Of a DNA stretch of 64,000 bases, positions 37,208 through 46,704 are shown one piece after another. Made by a program: the position numbers and the translations under genes. The stretch's first letter is position 1; each line of letters starts with the position of its first letter. The notes beneath the pieces are model-generated. The model saw only the letters and a list, made by a program, of their open reading frames with translations. It did not search any database and was not told where the DNA came from. The DNA is from Martinezella lusitana (lineage in GTDB: Bacteria; Pseudomonadota; Alphaproteobacteria; Rhizobiales; Rhizobiaceae), in contig NZ_WUEY01000003.1 of the NCBI RefSeq assembly GCF_010668395.1, forward strand, positions 496,001-560,000, given 5' to 3'.

Positions 37208-38340
37208 GTCTGGCTATTCTCGGGCTTGCCGGCCTTGGCTCTGCGCGCCTTGCCCGCTTCCGAGCGTCCGTAATAGAGATCGCTCTGAAGGTAACGCGAA
37301 AGGGCGAAGCGGACAAGGACGCCGCATGCTGCCGCGGCAGGAACCGCGATCAGCAGCCCGACGAAGCCGAAGAGAGCGCCGAAGGCGAAAAGCGCGAACA
37401 TCAGCCAGACCGGATGCAGGCCGACGCTTTCGCCCACGAGCTTCGGTTGCAGCACGTTGCCTTCAAGGAACTGGCCGGTGAAGAAGACGGCCAGCGTCAG
37501 GCCGACCCAGATATAGTCGGGCCAGAACTGCACCAGCGCGACGCCGACCGCCAGGATGAGGCCGACCAGCGAGCCGACATAGGGAATGAAGCTGATCATG
37601 CCGGCAAAGAGGCCGATCAGCAGGCCGAAATTCAGCCCGACCAGCGACAGGCCGACGCCGTAGTAGACGCCGAGGATGATGCAGAGCGAACCCTGGCCGC
37701 GAATGAAGCCGGCGATCGCCTGATCGATTTCCGTTGCGATCTGGCGAACGGTGGCGACATGGTCGCGCGGTATCCAGTTGTCCACCTTGGCGATCATGCG
37801 ATCCCAGTCGAGCAGGATGTAGAAGGCGACGACCGGCGTGACGACCAGCAGCGAGATGATGTTGACCAGCGCCTTGCCGGAACTCCAGATCTGCGCGAAC
37901 AGCCCGCCGACGAAGCTCAGGCCATCCGACATTATGCTGGAGAAATTATCCTTGATCGCGCCGAGTTGGTTGCGGATCCAGTCCGGCAGCACCATCGTCT
38001 GCGCCTTGGCGACCAGCTGCTGCATCTGCTGCACATAGGCCGGTATGTGCTGGATGAAGTCGTTGAACTGGTTGATGATGATCGGAATGAAGATCGTCAG
38101 CGCCAGCGCGAAGATCAGGATGAAGGATACGAGGATCACCACCGTCGCCATCAGGCGGCTAAGGCCGATCCGCTCCAGCCGATCGGCGACCGGATCGAGG
38201 AAATAGGCGACCGCCATGCCGGCGATGAACGGCAGCAGGATCGTGCTGAAGACATAAAGAAAGGCGACGAACACGACGAGCACGATCACCCAGAAAGTGA
38301 CTTGACGCTTGAGGCTCGCCCCGCTGACCTTTTGCTCCAT
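37204..38340 (-). CDS. AI-2E/PerM-family membrane protein
   Basis: A 377-residue inner membrane protein of the AI-2E (PerM/YdiK) family with eight membrane segments and a large middle loop (QFNDFIQHIPAYVQQMQQLV). The family includes autoinducer-2 exporters and Na+/H+ antiporter-like proteins. The C-terminus is basic. The ATG at 38340 was chosen because GGGGAAG lies before it and the family N-terminus fits; upstream codons do not. It is translationally coupled to hdaA (4-base overlap) and divergent from purM. Confidence 0.88.
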   Translation of the reverse strand: MEQKVSGASLKRQVTFWVIVLVVFVAFLYVFSTILLPFIAGMAVAYFLDPVADRLERIGLSRLMATVVILVSFILIFALALTIFIPIIINQFNDFIQHIPAYVQQMQQLVAKAQTMVLPDWIRNQLGAIKDNFSSIMSDGLSFVGGLFAQIWSSGKALVNIISLLVVTPVVAFYILLDWDRMIAKVDNWIPRDHVATVRQIATEIDQAIAGFIRGQGSLCIILGVYYGVGLSLVGLNFGLLIGLFAGMISFIPYVGSLVGLILAVGVALVQFWPDYIWVGLTLAVFFTGQFLEGNVLQPKLVGESVGLHPVWLMFALFAFGALFGFVGLLIAVPAAAACGVLVRFALSRYLQSDLYYGRSEAGKARRAKAGKPENSQT

Positions 38341-38562
38341 CGTCTTCCCCGTCGTTTCCAGCCCGTTTGCCGCACGCTTAGGACATAGGATGATGCTGCA
38401 ATTATGGTCAAGCCTGAGACCGGAAATCCCCCTCGGGCGATGGGAAGCGGGGAAAATCGCGGGGTTTGCGGCGCTTGCGCCTTGCATAAAGGGCCCTATC
38501 ATGCAATGGCGACCCGATCAAAGCCCTGTCGCGACGGACAGGTGGCCATCGGAGGCGGAAGC

Positions 38563-39636
38563 ATGAGCCAGTCTGGAAAAAACGGTCTGACCTATAGCGA
38601 CGCGGGCGTCGACATCGACGCCGGCAACCTGCTGGTCGAAAAGATCAAGCCCGCCGTCCGTTCGACGCGTCGTCCCGGCGCCGACGGTGAGATTGGCGGC
38701 TTTGGCGGCCTCTTCGATCTCAAGGCCGCGGGCTTCACCGATCCGGTACTCGTCGCCGCCAATGACGGCGTCGGCACCAAGCTGAAGATCGCCATCGACG
38801 CGAACTACCACGAGACCGTCGGCATCGATCTCGTCGCCATGTGCGTGAACGATCTTGTCGTCCAGGGCGCCGAACCGCTGTTCTTCCTCGACTACTTCGC
38901 CACCGGCAAGCTCGACCCCGACCAGGGCGCGGCGATCGTCGGCGGCATTGCCGCCGGCTGCCGCGATGCGGGCTGCGCGCTGATCGGCGGCGAGACCGCG
39001 GAAATGCCGGGCATGTATTCCCACGGTGACTATGATCTGGCGGGCTTTGCCGTTGGCGCCGCCGAACGCGGCCAGCTGTTGCCCTCCGGCGATATTGCCG
39101 AAGGCGACATCATCCTCGGCCTCGCCTCCTCCGGCGTTCATTCCAACGGTTTCTCGCTGGTGCGCAAGATCGTCGAGCTGTCCGGCCTCGGCTGGGACGC
39201 GCCGGCTCCCTTTGCCGAAGGCAAGGCGCTCGGCGAAGCGCTGCTGACGCCGACGCGCATCTATGTGAAGCCGCTGCTCAAAGCCATTCGCGAAACGCAT
39301 GCCCTCAAGGCGCTCGCCCACATCACCGGCGGCGGCTTCCCGGAAAATATTCCGCGCGTGCTGCCGAAGCATCTCGCCGCCGAAATCGATCTCGCCGCCG
39401 TCAAGGTGCCACCGGTCTTTTCGTGGCTTGCCAAGGTCGGCGGCGTCGAGGCCAAGGAGATGCTGCGCACCTTCAATTGCGGCATCGGCATGATCGTCGT
39501 CGTGGCTCCGGAAAACGTCGAGGCCGTGAAGGCCGCGCTTGAGGCCGAAGGCGAGGCAGTCGTTACGCTCGGCCGCATGATCGCCCGCGAAGAAGGCGCC
39601 CACGGCACCGTCTACAAGGGCACGCTTGCTCTATGA
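38563..39636 (+). CDS. purM: Phosphoribosylformylglycinamidine cyclo-ligase (AIR synthase)
   Basis: Closes the imidazole ring with ATP in purine synthesis. The 357-residue protein has the Gly-rich [31 protein letters not shown], the conserved [13 protein letters not shown] and the late [28 protein letters not shown] precedes the ATG at 38563. It overlaps purN by four bases, a common pair in proteobacteria. Confidence 0.97.
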   Translation: MSQSGKNGLTYSDAGVDIDAGNLLVEKIKPAVRSTRRPGADGEIGGFGGLFDLKAAGFTDPVLVAANDGVGTKLKIAIDANYHETVGIDLVAMCVNDLVVQGAEPLFFLDYFATGKLDPDQGAAIVGGIAAGCRDAGCALIGGETAEMPGMYSHGDYDLAGFAVGAAERGQLLPSGDIAEGDIILGLASSGVHSNGFSLVRKIVELSGLGWDAPAPFAEGKALGEALLTPTRIYVKPLLKAIRETHALKALAHITGGGFPENIPRVLPKHLAAEIDLAAVKVPPVFSWLAKVGGVEAKEMLRTFNCGIGMIVVVAPENVEAVKAALEAEGEAVVTLGRMIAREEGAHGTVYKGTLAL

Positions 39637-40304
39637 CCACGCCGCGCAAACGCGTCGTCGTCTTTATTTCCGGCGGCGGCTCCAACATGCTGGCTCTTCT
39701 GAAAGCCACGAAGGCAGCCGACTACCCGGCCGAAATCGTCGGCGTCATCTCCGACAAGGCGGATGCCGGCGGGCTAGCAAAGGCTTCAGCCGAAGGCATC
39801 GCCACCTTTGCTTTCGTCCGCAAGGATTTTGCCAGCAAGGAAGCCCATGAAGAGGCGATCCTTGCGCAGCTGAAAGCCCTCTCGCCCGATATCATCTGCC
39901 TTGCGGGCTATATGCGCTTGCTCACCGCCCGCTTCATTCAGGCTTATGAAGGCCGGATCATCAATATCCATCCTTCGCTGCTGCCACTTTTCCCCGGCCT
40001 GCACACGCATCAGCGCGCGATCGACGCCGGCATGCGCATTGCCGGCTGCACCGTGCATTTCGTCACCGAAGGCATGGATGAAGGCCCAGTGGTCGGCCAG
40101 GCGGCCGTGCCCGTCCTCAGCGACGACACCGCGGACAGCCTTGCCGCCCGCGTGCTTACGGTCGAGCATCAGCTCTATCCGCAATCGCTGCGGCTGTTGG
40201 CGGAAGGCAAGATCAGGATGGAAGACGGCAAGGCCGTCAGCGTTGCGAGCGCGCCAGCTATCCAGGGACGGCAGGTCTTGTCACTGCTCGGTGATGTGAA
40301 TTAA
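39633..40304 (+). CDS. purN: Phosphoribosylglycinamide formyltransferase
   Basis: Transfers formyl from 10-formyltetrahydrofolate to GAR, the third step of purine synthesis. The 223-residue protein has [15 protein letters not shown] at the N-terminus, the folate-binding LAGYMRLLT, the catalytic loop [13 protein letters not shown] and the conserved Asp of [19 protein letters not shown] overlap with purM makes coupling likely. Confidence 0.97.
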   Translation: MTTPRKRVVVFISGGGSNMLALLKATKAADYPAEIVGVISDKADAGGLAKASAEGIATFAFVRKDFASKEAHEEAILAQLKALSPDIICLAGYMRLLTARFIQAYEGRIINIHPSLLPLFPGLHTHQRAIDAGMRIAGCTVHFVTEGMDEGPVVGQAAVPVLSDDTADSLAARVLTVEHQLYPQSLRLLAEGKIRMEDGKAVSVASAPAIQGRQVLSLLGDVN

Positions 40305-40327
40305 TCAGGGGCTGTCGCTCCAGGCTG

Positions 40328-40349
40328 CCCCCTCATCCGGATGAGGGGG
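40328..40349. terminator. Perfect palindrome between purN and phnM-like gene
   Basis: CCCCCTCATCC followed directly by GGATGAGGGGG, a 22-base perfect palindrome between convergent stop codons. The sequence type is common in proteobacterial intergenic DNA. It may act as terminator, although it has no T-run or loop. Confidence 0.55.
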
Positions 40350-40369
40350 AGCAAACAATCCGATTTTGC

Positions 40370-41539
40370 TCAGGCGGCCATCGCCATCAGCGGATGCAGC
40401 GTGCCGTCGCTATAGACGATGCGGCCGCCGCGGAAGGTTGCTCGGATGCGGTGGACCGAACCGGGCTCGACGGCGACCAGATCGGCGAGCTGACCGATGG
40501 CGATTTCGCCGCGATCCATCAGGCCGGCCGCACGAGCGGCATTGGAGCTTGCCGTGGCGACCGCCGCCGGCAGGCCACCGGCAACGACTTCCGCAATCTT
40601 GAAGATCGCCGGCACGAAAGCGGCCGGGTGATAATCGGCCGCGATGATGCCGAGCAAGCCGGCGCGGGCAGCATCCAAGGCGCTGAGATTGCCGGACATC
40701 GATTGGCCGCGCAGTGCGTTCGGCGCGCCCATCAAGGTCCAGAGGCCACGGCGGCAGGCTTCTTCCGCAGCCGGCCCGGTGACCGGAAACTCGCTGATCG
40801 TCACGCCGAGATCGTGCATCGCCGCCACCTTTTCGGCGCTGTCGTCGTCATGCGATGCCAGTGACAGATTATGTTTCAGCGACAGCCCGACGACATCATG
40901 CAGCTTGCGCTCGATCTCCGGATCCTGGCGCTGCGCGATGCGGTTTGCCACAACTTCCTCGGCCGCCTCGCGTGACATGGAGCGGCGCTCGGACATGCTG
41001 CGGATATAGCTTTCGATGTCGTTATACTGGCCCTGCCCCGGCGTGTGGTCGGTCAGGGAGACCATGTCGACGGACCCCTCCTCCAACAGCCGCTCCAGGG
41101 TCGGAGCCGCGCCGAGATTGGTGATTTCGTAACGCGCATGGACGCGATGATCGATCAACAGTTCGTCGCGCAGGCTGCCGATGCCGCGGATAACAGCGGA
41201 GGTGGTTTCCAATGAGCGGACGTGACCGTAGACGCTTTCGGTCGCAAACGAGAGTGCCGCAAAGGCCGTGGTGACGCCGGCTGCCGCCAGCTTCTTGTCC
41301 AGCTCGTGAATGCCGAAATCGATCGGCATCATCGCATTCGGCCGCGGCGCGATCTCGCGCTCCACCATGTCGCAGTGCAGGTCGACGAAACCCGGCATCA
41401 GCAGGCGTCCGCCGCCGTCGAAGGTCGGCCGCTCAACCGGCTCGGAACGGATTTCGGCAATCACGCCGTCCTCGATGCGCACCGCGCCCCGGTCGACGAC
41501 TTCATTGGGAAGAACGAGCGTGAAATTGCTGAGCCACAT
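40370..41539 (-). CDS. phnM: PhnM-like amidohydrolase (phosphonate metabolism)
   Basis: PhnM splits ribose methylphosphonate triphosphate in the C-P lyase pathway. The 389-residue amidohydrolase has PGFVDLHCDMVEREIAPRP, the metal-site HDDDSAEKVAAMHDLG and IIAADYHPAAF, all as in PhnM. AGGAGAAA precedes the ATG. No other phn gene is in the window, so either the rest of the pathway lies elsewhere or this is a paralogue with another substrate. A 16-base palindrome lies 44 bases upstream of the start. Confidence 0.85.
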   Translation of the reverse strand: MWLSNFTLVLPNEVVDRGAVRIEDGVIAEIRSEPVERPTFDGGGRLLMPGFVDLHCDMVEREIAPRPNAMMPIDFGIHELDKKLAAAGVTTAFAALSFATESVYGHVRSLETTSAVIRGIGSLRDELLIDHRVHARYEITNLGAAPTLERLLEEGSVDMVSLTDHTPGQGQYNDIESYIRSMSERRSMSREAAEEVVANRIAQRQDPEIERKLHDVVGLSLKHNLSLASHDDDSAEKVAAMHDLGVTISEFPVTGPAAEEACRRGLWTLMGAPNALRGQSMSGNLSALDAARAGLLGIIAADYHPAAFVPAIFKIAEVVAGGLPAAVATASSNAARAAGLMDRGEIAIGQLADLVAVEPGSVHRIRATFRGGRIVYSDGTLHPLMAMAA

Positions 41540-41582
41540 CGGCTTTCTCCTGAAACAGCGTCAATGATCGAAGGAGGCTCGG

Positions 41583-41598
41583 AAACATTCGAATGTTT
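41583..41598. promoter_or_regulatory. 16-base palindrome upstream of the phnM-like gene
   Basis: AAACATTCGAATGTTT is perfectly self-complementary and lies 44-59 bases before the start codon, a usual operator position. No regulator gene is adjacent. Confidence 0.45.
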
Positions 41599-41689
41599 TC
41601 GGCCAGCACGCCCCGGTAAGCTCGATTCGTGACACTGTGATGAATGGCGGCAGGCAGAGTTTCAACAAAGCTCCCGACCGGTCGCCGAG

Positions 41690-42283
41690 TTATTTCAGAC
41701 CGGCCAAATTCAACGCCGCCCATTGCAGCAGCATGATCGTCTTGGCGTCATAGATATCGCCCCTCCCGATCATTGCCAGCGCCTCGGACAGCCGAACCTC
41801 CAGGACCTCGATATCCTCATGCTCCTCCGCAAGCCCGCCACCATCGGCAACGCGATCTGTCGTGTCGATCACCGCGGCGAAGAAATGAATGACCTCGGTC
41901 GAGGAGCCCGGCGAGGTCAGCGCCTTGAAGAGGAAGCGGACGTCGCGGACGCGAAAGCCGGTCTCTTCCATGGCTTCGCGGCGGATCGCGGCTTCCGGAT
42001 CGTCGCCGTCGAGCAGACCGGCGGGCACTTCGATCATCCAGGCCGGCTCACCGACAAGCTGCGCCGGCAGACGAAACTGCCGAACCAGCACCACCGTTTC
42101 GCGCTTGGGATCGTAGAGCAGGATGCATGCGGCTGGCGTGCGGTGATAGACCTCGCGCTTCAGGCGATGCTTTTCGCCTTTTGAATCCGTGTAGTCGACA
42201 TCAAAGCTGCTCAGCCGCGTCCATTGATCCGCCAGCGTCTTCTCGCCGGCGATTTCGGCTTTCGCCTTTCCGAATCCAGTCAT
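41690..42283 (-). CDS. NUDIX hydrolase (NudK/ADP-ribose pyrophosphatase type)
   Basis: A 197-residue NUDIX enzyme that cleaves nucleoside diphosphate sugars, close to NudK and GDP-mannose pyrophosphatase. The NUDIX box is present as GLLDGDDPEAAIRREAMEET with GF following. The N-terminal segment KREVYHRTPAACILLYDPKRETVVLVRQFR fits NudK-like proteins. It overlaps the stop of the molybdopterin oxidoreductase gene by four bases (ATGA), so the two are coupled although no functional link is known. Confidence 0.88.
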   Translation of the reverse strand: MTGFGKAKAEIAGEKTLADQWTRLSSFDVDYTDSKGEKHRLKREVYHRTPAACILLYDPKRETVVLVRQFRLPAQLVGEPAWMIEVPAGLLDGDDPEAAIRREAMEETGFRVRDVRFLFKALTSPGSSTEVIHFFAAVIDTTDRVADGGGLAEEHEDIEVLEVRLSEALAMIGRGDIYDAKTIMLLQWAALNLAGLK

Positions 42284-44403
42284 GCCATATCCTTGCGGAG
42301 CCATACCTTGTTGTCGTGGACGGCTGCGCCGCCATAGGGCGCGACCGGATCGGCGCCGGTGAGCACATTGATGCCCTCGCCGTCGACATGGGCCTTGTTC
42401 GGCCAGAGACCTTCGGCGATCAGCACGCCAGGCTTCACTTCCGTCGTCACGCGCGCATGCAGGCGGATATCGCCGCGTCCATTGCCGATGCGAACCAGCT
42501 CGCCATGGTCGACGTCGAGCCGTTCGGCATCGACCGGATTGATCATCACCTCGGGGCGTCCTTCCTTCTGCCGCGACGTCTTCGTTTCCGCGAAGCTCGA
42601 ATTCAGGAAATTGCGCGACGGCGACGTCGCAAGCCGGAACGGATGCTCGGGATCGGCCACCTCGATGACATCGACCTGATCCGGAAACGCCGGCAGCTCG
42701 ACATGGGGGCCGAGTAGACCCACCGACGCGGGCGGCCGGTTCGGCGCCGGCTGGTTGGCCCAATCGGGACGGAAGCGGAACTTGCCGTCCGGATGGCCGA
42801 AACCGTTGAGAAAATGCGCCTCCTCGAAGGCCGGCTGGCGGTCGAACCATTTATGCTCGAGGAAATGATCGTAATCCGGCAGGCCGCTTTTCGACAGAAC
42901 CCTGTCGATCATCTCGCGGGCGGAGAAGCCGAAACCGGGACGATCCGCCACGCCGAGGCGCTTGGCCAGTTCCTCGATGACGAAGAGATTGCTGCGCACC
43001 GTCGGCGGCGGCTCCACCAGTTTCGGGCCGAGAAGAATGTGGTTCTGGCCGCCGGCGCGGTAGATATCGTCGTGCTCGACGAACATGGTGGCGGGAATGA
43101 CGATATCCGCCATCTCGGCCGTATCCGTCATGAACTGCTCGTGCACGGCGACGAAGAGGTCGGATCGGGCGAAGCCGCGCTTCACCAGCCGCTGCTCGGG
43201 CGCGATGTTCATCGGATTGGTGTTCTGGATCAGCATGGCCGTCACCGGGCCGCGATGGCGAAGCGCCACGGCATCGCCGGTCAAGGCACGGCCGATCTGC
43301 GACTGGTCGATCATGCGGACGTCGAGATCCTTCATGGCGCGGCCGGTCAGTTCGCTTGCGTCCATGCGGAAGATATCGCTGTTCGAATGAAAGGCGCCGC
43401 CGCCTTCATACTGCCAGGAGCCGAGAACGGTGGCGATCGACGCGGCCGCATGCATGGCGATCGCGCCGTTGCGCTGGCGGGTGAAGCCATAACCGAGGCG
43501 GAAATAGGTCTTCTTCGTCGTTCCCACCAACCTGGCGAAAGCTTCGATCTCGTCCACCGAAAGGCCGGTAATGCCTGCAGCCCATGCCGGGGTCTTGGAC
43601 TTCAGATGCTCTTCGAGCCCAGCCGGATCGTCGGCATACTTGGCCATATAGGCGCGGTCGGCATAGCCGTCGCGGAAGGCGATGTGCATGACGGCGCAGG
43701 CCAGCGCCGCATCGGTGCCCGGCTTGACGATCAGCGCCAGATCCGCCTGCTTCATCGTCGGGTTGTCGTAGATGTCGACGACGACGATCTTGGCGCCGCG
43801 CTCCTTGCGGGACTTGATCGCATGCGTCATGACGTTGACCTGCGTCGCGACCGCGTTCGTGCCCCAGATGACGACGCAATCCGTACGGCCCATCTCCCGC
43901 GGATCGGGGCCGCGCAACACGCCCGTCGCCATGGTGAACCCGGTCCAGGCGGGATTGGTACAGATCGAGGAGAAGAAGCCGGAATAACGCTTGGCGTGGC
44001 GCAGGCGCTCGATGGAATCGCGCTGCACCCAGCCCATCGTTCCGGCGTAGAAATAAGGCCAGATCGCCTCGCTGCCATCCTTGGCCTCTGCCTTGACGAA
44101 GGCTTCGGCGATCTCGTCCAGCGCGGCGTCCCAGGAAAGCTCCTGCCAGCACCCCTCGCCCTTGGCGCCGGCGCGGCGCAAAGGTTTCATCAGGCGATCG
44201 GGGTGGTAAAGCCGCTCGGCATAGCGCGCGACCTTTGCGCAGATGACGCCCGAGGTATAGGAATGATCGCCCGCGCCACGAACACGCCCGATCCTGCCAT
44301 CGTCAGTCAGATCGACCTCCAGCGCGCAGGTGGAGGGACAGTCATGCGGACAGGCCGTGTGCCCGACACGCGATTTGGCTTGGATAGGGGTCGCAATGTT
44401 CAT
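42280..44403 (-). CDS. Molybdopterin oxidoreductase with a 4Fe-4S cluster
   Basis: A 707-residue enzyme of the DMSO reductase superfamily that carries bis-MGD. The N-terminal cluster site is Cys18-x3-Cys22-x3-Cys26 and Cys55 (HTACPHDCPSTC and SGVICAKV). No twin-arginine signal is visible, so it is cytoplasmic. The substrate is unknown; it resembles the formate dehydrogenase/nitrate reductase relatives annotated only as anaerobic dehydrogenases. The ATG at 44403 lies after AT-rich DNA and is divergent from rlmJ. MoaD and MoaE for its cofactor are encoded 6 kb downstream. Confidence 0.88.
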   Translation of the reverse strand: MNIATPIQAKSRVGHTACPHDCPSTCALEVDLTDDGRIGRVRGAGDHSYTSGVICAKVARYAERLYHPDRLMKPLRRAGAKGEGCWQELSWDAALDEIAEAFVKAEAKDGSEAIWPYFYAGTMGWVQRDSIERLRHAKRYSGFFSSICTNPAWTGFTMATGVLRGPDPREMGRTDCVVIWGTNAVATQVNVMTHAIKSRKERGAKIVVVDIYDNPTMKQADLALIVKPGTDAALACAVMHIAFRDGYADRAYMAKYADDPAGLEEHLKSKTPAWAAGITGLSVDEIEAFARLVGTTKKTYFRLGYGFTRQRNGAIAMHAAASIATVLGSWQYEGGGAFHSNSDIFRMDASELTGRAMKDLDVRMIDQSQIGRALTGDAVALRHRGPVTAMLIQNTNPMNIAPEQRLVKRGFARSDLFVAVHEQFMTDTAEMADIVIPATMFVEHDDIYRAGGQNHILLGPKLVEPPPTVRSNLFVIEELAKRLGVADRPGFGFSAREMIDRVLSKSGLPDYDHFLEHKWFDRQPAFEEAHFLNGFGHPDGKFRFRPDWANQPAPNRPPASVGLLGPHVELPAFPDQVDVIEVADPEHPFRLATSPSRNFLNSSFAETKTSRQKEGRPEVMINPVDAERLDVDHGELVRIGNGRGDIRLHARVTTEVKPGVLIAEGLWPNKAHVDGEGINVLTGADPVAPYGGAAVHDNKVWLRKDMA

Positions 44404-44484
44404 GATGTTTGTATATTTCAAGCAATGTCCGGCCACTAGAGACAATCCGGCTCATCTCAACAATTCATGCGGACTTCACCGACA

Positions 44485-45336
44485 ATGAACTATCGGCACA
44501 TCTACCACGCGGGCAATTTCGCCGATGTTTTGAAACACGCGATCCTCGCCCGCCTCGTCCGCTACATGCAGAACAAGGACAAGGCATTTCGCGTCCTCGA
44601 CACGCATGCCGGCATCGGGCTTTACGATCTTTCGTCCGAGGAAGCCCAGAAGACGGGCGAATGGCGCGATGGCATCGGGCGCTTGCTGGAAGCGGAGTTG
44701 GTGCCGCAGGTGGCCGGCCTGCTGGAGCCCTATCTTGCCGCCGTCCGCGAGATCAACCCGGAAGGCGGCGTCAGGCTTTATCCCGGCTCGCCGAAGCTGG
44801 CGCGCATGCTGTTTCGCCCGCAGGACCGGCTGTCGGCCATGGAGCTGCACCCGGACGATTTTCAGCGGCTTCACCGCCTGTTCGAGGGCGATCACCACGC
44901 GCGCATTACCGAGCTGGACGGCTGGCTGGCGCTTGGCGCGCATCTGCCGCCGAAGGAAAAGCGCGGCATCGTGCTCGTCGATCCGCCCTTCGAGGAAGAC
45001 GGCGAATATGAGCGGCTGGTGGACGGCCTGGCAAAGGCCTGGCGCCGCTTTCCGGGCGGCACCTACTGCCTCTGGTATCCGATCAAGAAGGATGCGCCGA
45101 TCAAGCCGTTTCACGAGGCACTGCAGGCGCTGGAAATCCCGAAGATGCTCTGTGCCGAGCTGACCATCAAGAGCGACCGCGGCTTCACCGGGCTAACGGG
45201 CTCCGGCCTCATCATCGTCAACCCGCCCTTCACGCTGAAGGACGAGTTGCATGCGCTGCTGCCGGCTTTGAAGGATATCCTGGCGCAGGACCGTTTCGCC
45301 TCGCAGCGTGCCTTCTGGCTGCGCGGCGAACATTGA
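44485..45336 (+). CDS. rlmJ: 23S rRNA (adenine-2030-N6)-methyltransferase
   Basis: Methylates A2030 of 23S rRNA. The 283-residue protein opens MNYRHIYHAGNFADVLKHAI, the RlmJ signature. The SAM site is LDTHAGIGLYDL, and the catalytic N6-adenine motif is DPPF at residues 166-169 (GIVLVDPPFEED). The ATG at 44485 is chosen for this conserved N-terminus. Length is as in E. coli RlmJ. It stands alone, followed by a glutathione transferase gene after 33 bases. Confidence 0.94.
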   Translation: MNYRHIYHAGNFADVLKHAILARLVRYMQNKDKAFRVLDTHAGIGLYDLSSEEAQKTGEWRDGIGRLLEAELVPQVAGLLEPYLAAVREINPEGGVRLYPGSPKLARMLFRPQDRLSAMELHPDDFQRLHRLFEGDHHARITELDGWLALGAHLPPKEKRGIVLVDPPFEEDGEYERLVDGLAKAWRRFPGGTYCLWYPIKKDAPIKPFHEALQALEIPKMLCAELTIKSDRGFTGLTGSGLIIVNPPFTLKDELHALLPALKDILAQDRFASQRAFWLRGEH

Positions 45337-45369
45337 GATTTTTCCCGCCCATATCCCACAGGTGATTTC

Positions 45370-45963
45370 ATGAGACTTCTTTGCTCGCCCACCTCTCCCT
45401 TCTCCAGCAAGGTGCGCATGGCGGCACGCCATCTCGGCGTCAGGCTGGAGGAAATCCATGTCGATACGAATGCCGGACCGTCGCTTCTCATCGACAACAA
45501 TCCGCTCGGCAAGATCCCGACATTACTGACCGGCGACGGCGAGGCCATTTTCGACAGCCGCTCCATCATGCACTATTTCGATCGAAAGGAAGGCAGGCTC
45601 TATCCGTCGAAGAAGGGCAAGCGGACCGAGATCGAGGTCCTGGAAGCGCTGTGCGACGGCGCCAACGAGTGCCTGCTGTCGATCGTCTACGAGCGGCGCT
45701 TCCGTGACGCGGACAAGCAGTACCAGCCATGGATCGACCGGCAGTGGACGAAAGTCAGCCGCGCGCTCGCCCATCTCGACGCCGAGCCGCCGAAGATCGG
45801 CAGGAAGCTGCATGCGGGACACTTCGCGCTTGCCGCCCTGATCGGCTATCTGCAGCTTCGTTTCGAAGGGCAGTGGGAAGCGGACCATGCGGAGCTCATC
45901 GACTGGGCGCACAGGTTCGAGAAGCACTTTCCGGACTATCCGGCGATGAAGCCCCATGTCTGA
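45370..45963 (+). CDS. Glutathione S-transferase family protein
   Basis: A 197-residue GST. The thioredoxin-like N-terminal domain has CSPTSPFSSKVRMAARHLG with the likely catalytic Ser/Cys and the cis-Pro segment GKIPTLL, then the glutathione-binding DSRSIMHYF. The helical C-terminal domain follows. AGGTGA precedes the ATG. Substrate unknown. Confidence 0.9.
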   Translation: MRLLCSPTSPFSSKVRMAARHLGVRLEEIHVDTNAGPSLLIDNNPLGKIPTLLTGDGEAIFDSRSIMHYFDRKEGRLYPSKKGKRTEIEVLEALCDGANECLLSIVYERRFRDADKQYQPWIDRQWTKVSRALAHLDAEPPKIGRKLHAGHFALAALIGYLQLRFEGQWEADHAELIDWAHRFEKHFPDYPAMKPHV

Positions 45964-46011
45964 CGGCCGGCGGCCGTAATCCGCAGCCGATCAGATTTTC
46001 AATATTGGACA

Positions 46012-46050
46012 AACAAAGAGGCCGGGGCAAAACCCCGGCCTCTTTGTTCT
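46012..46050 (-). terminator. Strong bidirectional terminator between the GST and porin-like genes
   Basis: Arms 46012-46027 and 46033-46048 form a perfect 16-bp stem (core GAGGCCGGGG/CCCCGGCCTC) with a CAAAA loop. The stem ends in A/T runs on both sides, and the flanking genes are convergent. Confidence 0.9.
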
Positions 46051-46071
46051 TCAGGCGATGCCTTCAGATGA

Positions 46072-46704
46072 TTAGAACTTGACGCCGATACCGACCTTGA
46101 CGCTCTGTTCGTCGTAGCCGCGCGAGAAGCTGCCGGAGTCGAGGTTGAAGTCCTTCCGGCCGTAGTCGGTGTAACGGTACTCGAGGCGAGCCGTGATGTT
46201 GTTGGTGATGAAGGTTTCAGCACCTGCACCGACCGTGTAGCCGACAGCCGTCTTGCTTTCAGACGAGGTATCGTCGGAGAGCTTGTTCTGGCCGAGTGCC
46301 AGGCCGGCCGTGCCGTACAGCATGAACGGATTGAAGTCGTAACCGAGGCGGCCGCGAACCGAGCCGTTGACGCCGTTCTTGGCGGTCAGGCCGTTGCGGG
46401 TGCTGTCGGCGCCGGAGTAGCCGAGGTCAGCTTCAACGCCATATACGATCTGGCCCTGCTGCCAGTTGTAGCCGGTGAAAGCCTGGCCACCAAAAGCGTA
46501 GGCATCGCCATTGCGGTTGAAGTGACCGGCGTTCCAGTCGCCAGCGCCACCGATGTAGAAGCCGCTCCAGTTATTGACGGCCGGAGGTGCATCCTGCGCG
46601 ACAGGCGGCTGCGGGATCTGCTCAACAGCGTCTGCAGCGTGAGCTGCGGTGTAGCCGCCGAGAGCGAGAGCGGAGACCATGAGGGTCGTTACGAGAGTAC
46701 GCAT
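46072..46704 (-). CDS. RopB/Omp25-like outer membrane beta-barrel protein
   Basis: A 210-residue outer membrane protein with an eight-strand barrel, related to Brucella Omp25 and rhizobial RopB. The signal peptide is MRTLVTTLMVSALALGGYTAAHA. The barrel shows NNWSGFYIGGAGDWN, RGRLGYDFNPFMLYGTAGLALG and ITARLEYRYTDYG, and it ends in VGIGVKF, with the C-terminal Phe used for outer membrane insertion. AAAGGAG lies just upstream of the ATG. Two CtrA-like half-sites lie about 200 bases upstream. Confidence 0.88.
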   Translation of the reverse strand: MRTLVTTLMVSALALGGYTAAHAADAVEQIPQPPVAQDAPPAVNNWSGFYIGGAGDWNAGHFNRNGDAYAFGGQAFTGYNWQQGQIVYGVEADLGYSGADSTRNGLTAKNGVNGSVRGRLGYDFNPFMLYGTAGLALGQNKLSDDTSSESKTAVGYTVGAGAETFITNNITARLEYRYTDYGRKDFNLDSGSFSRGYDEQSVKVGIGVKF

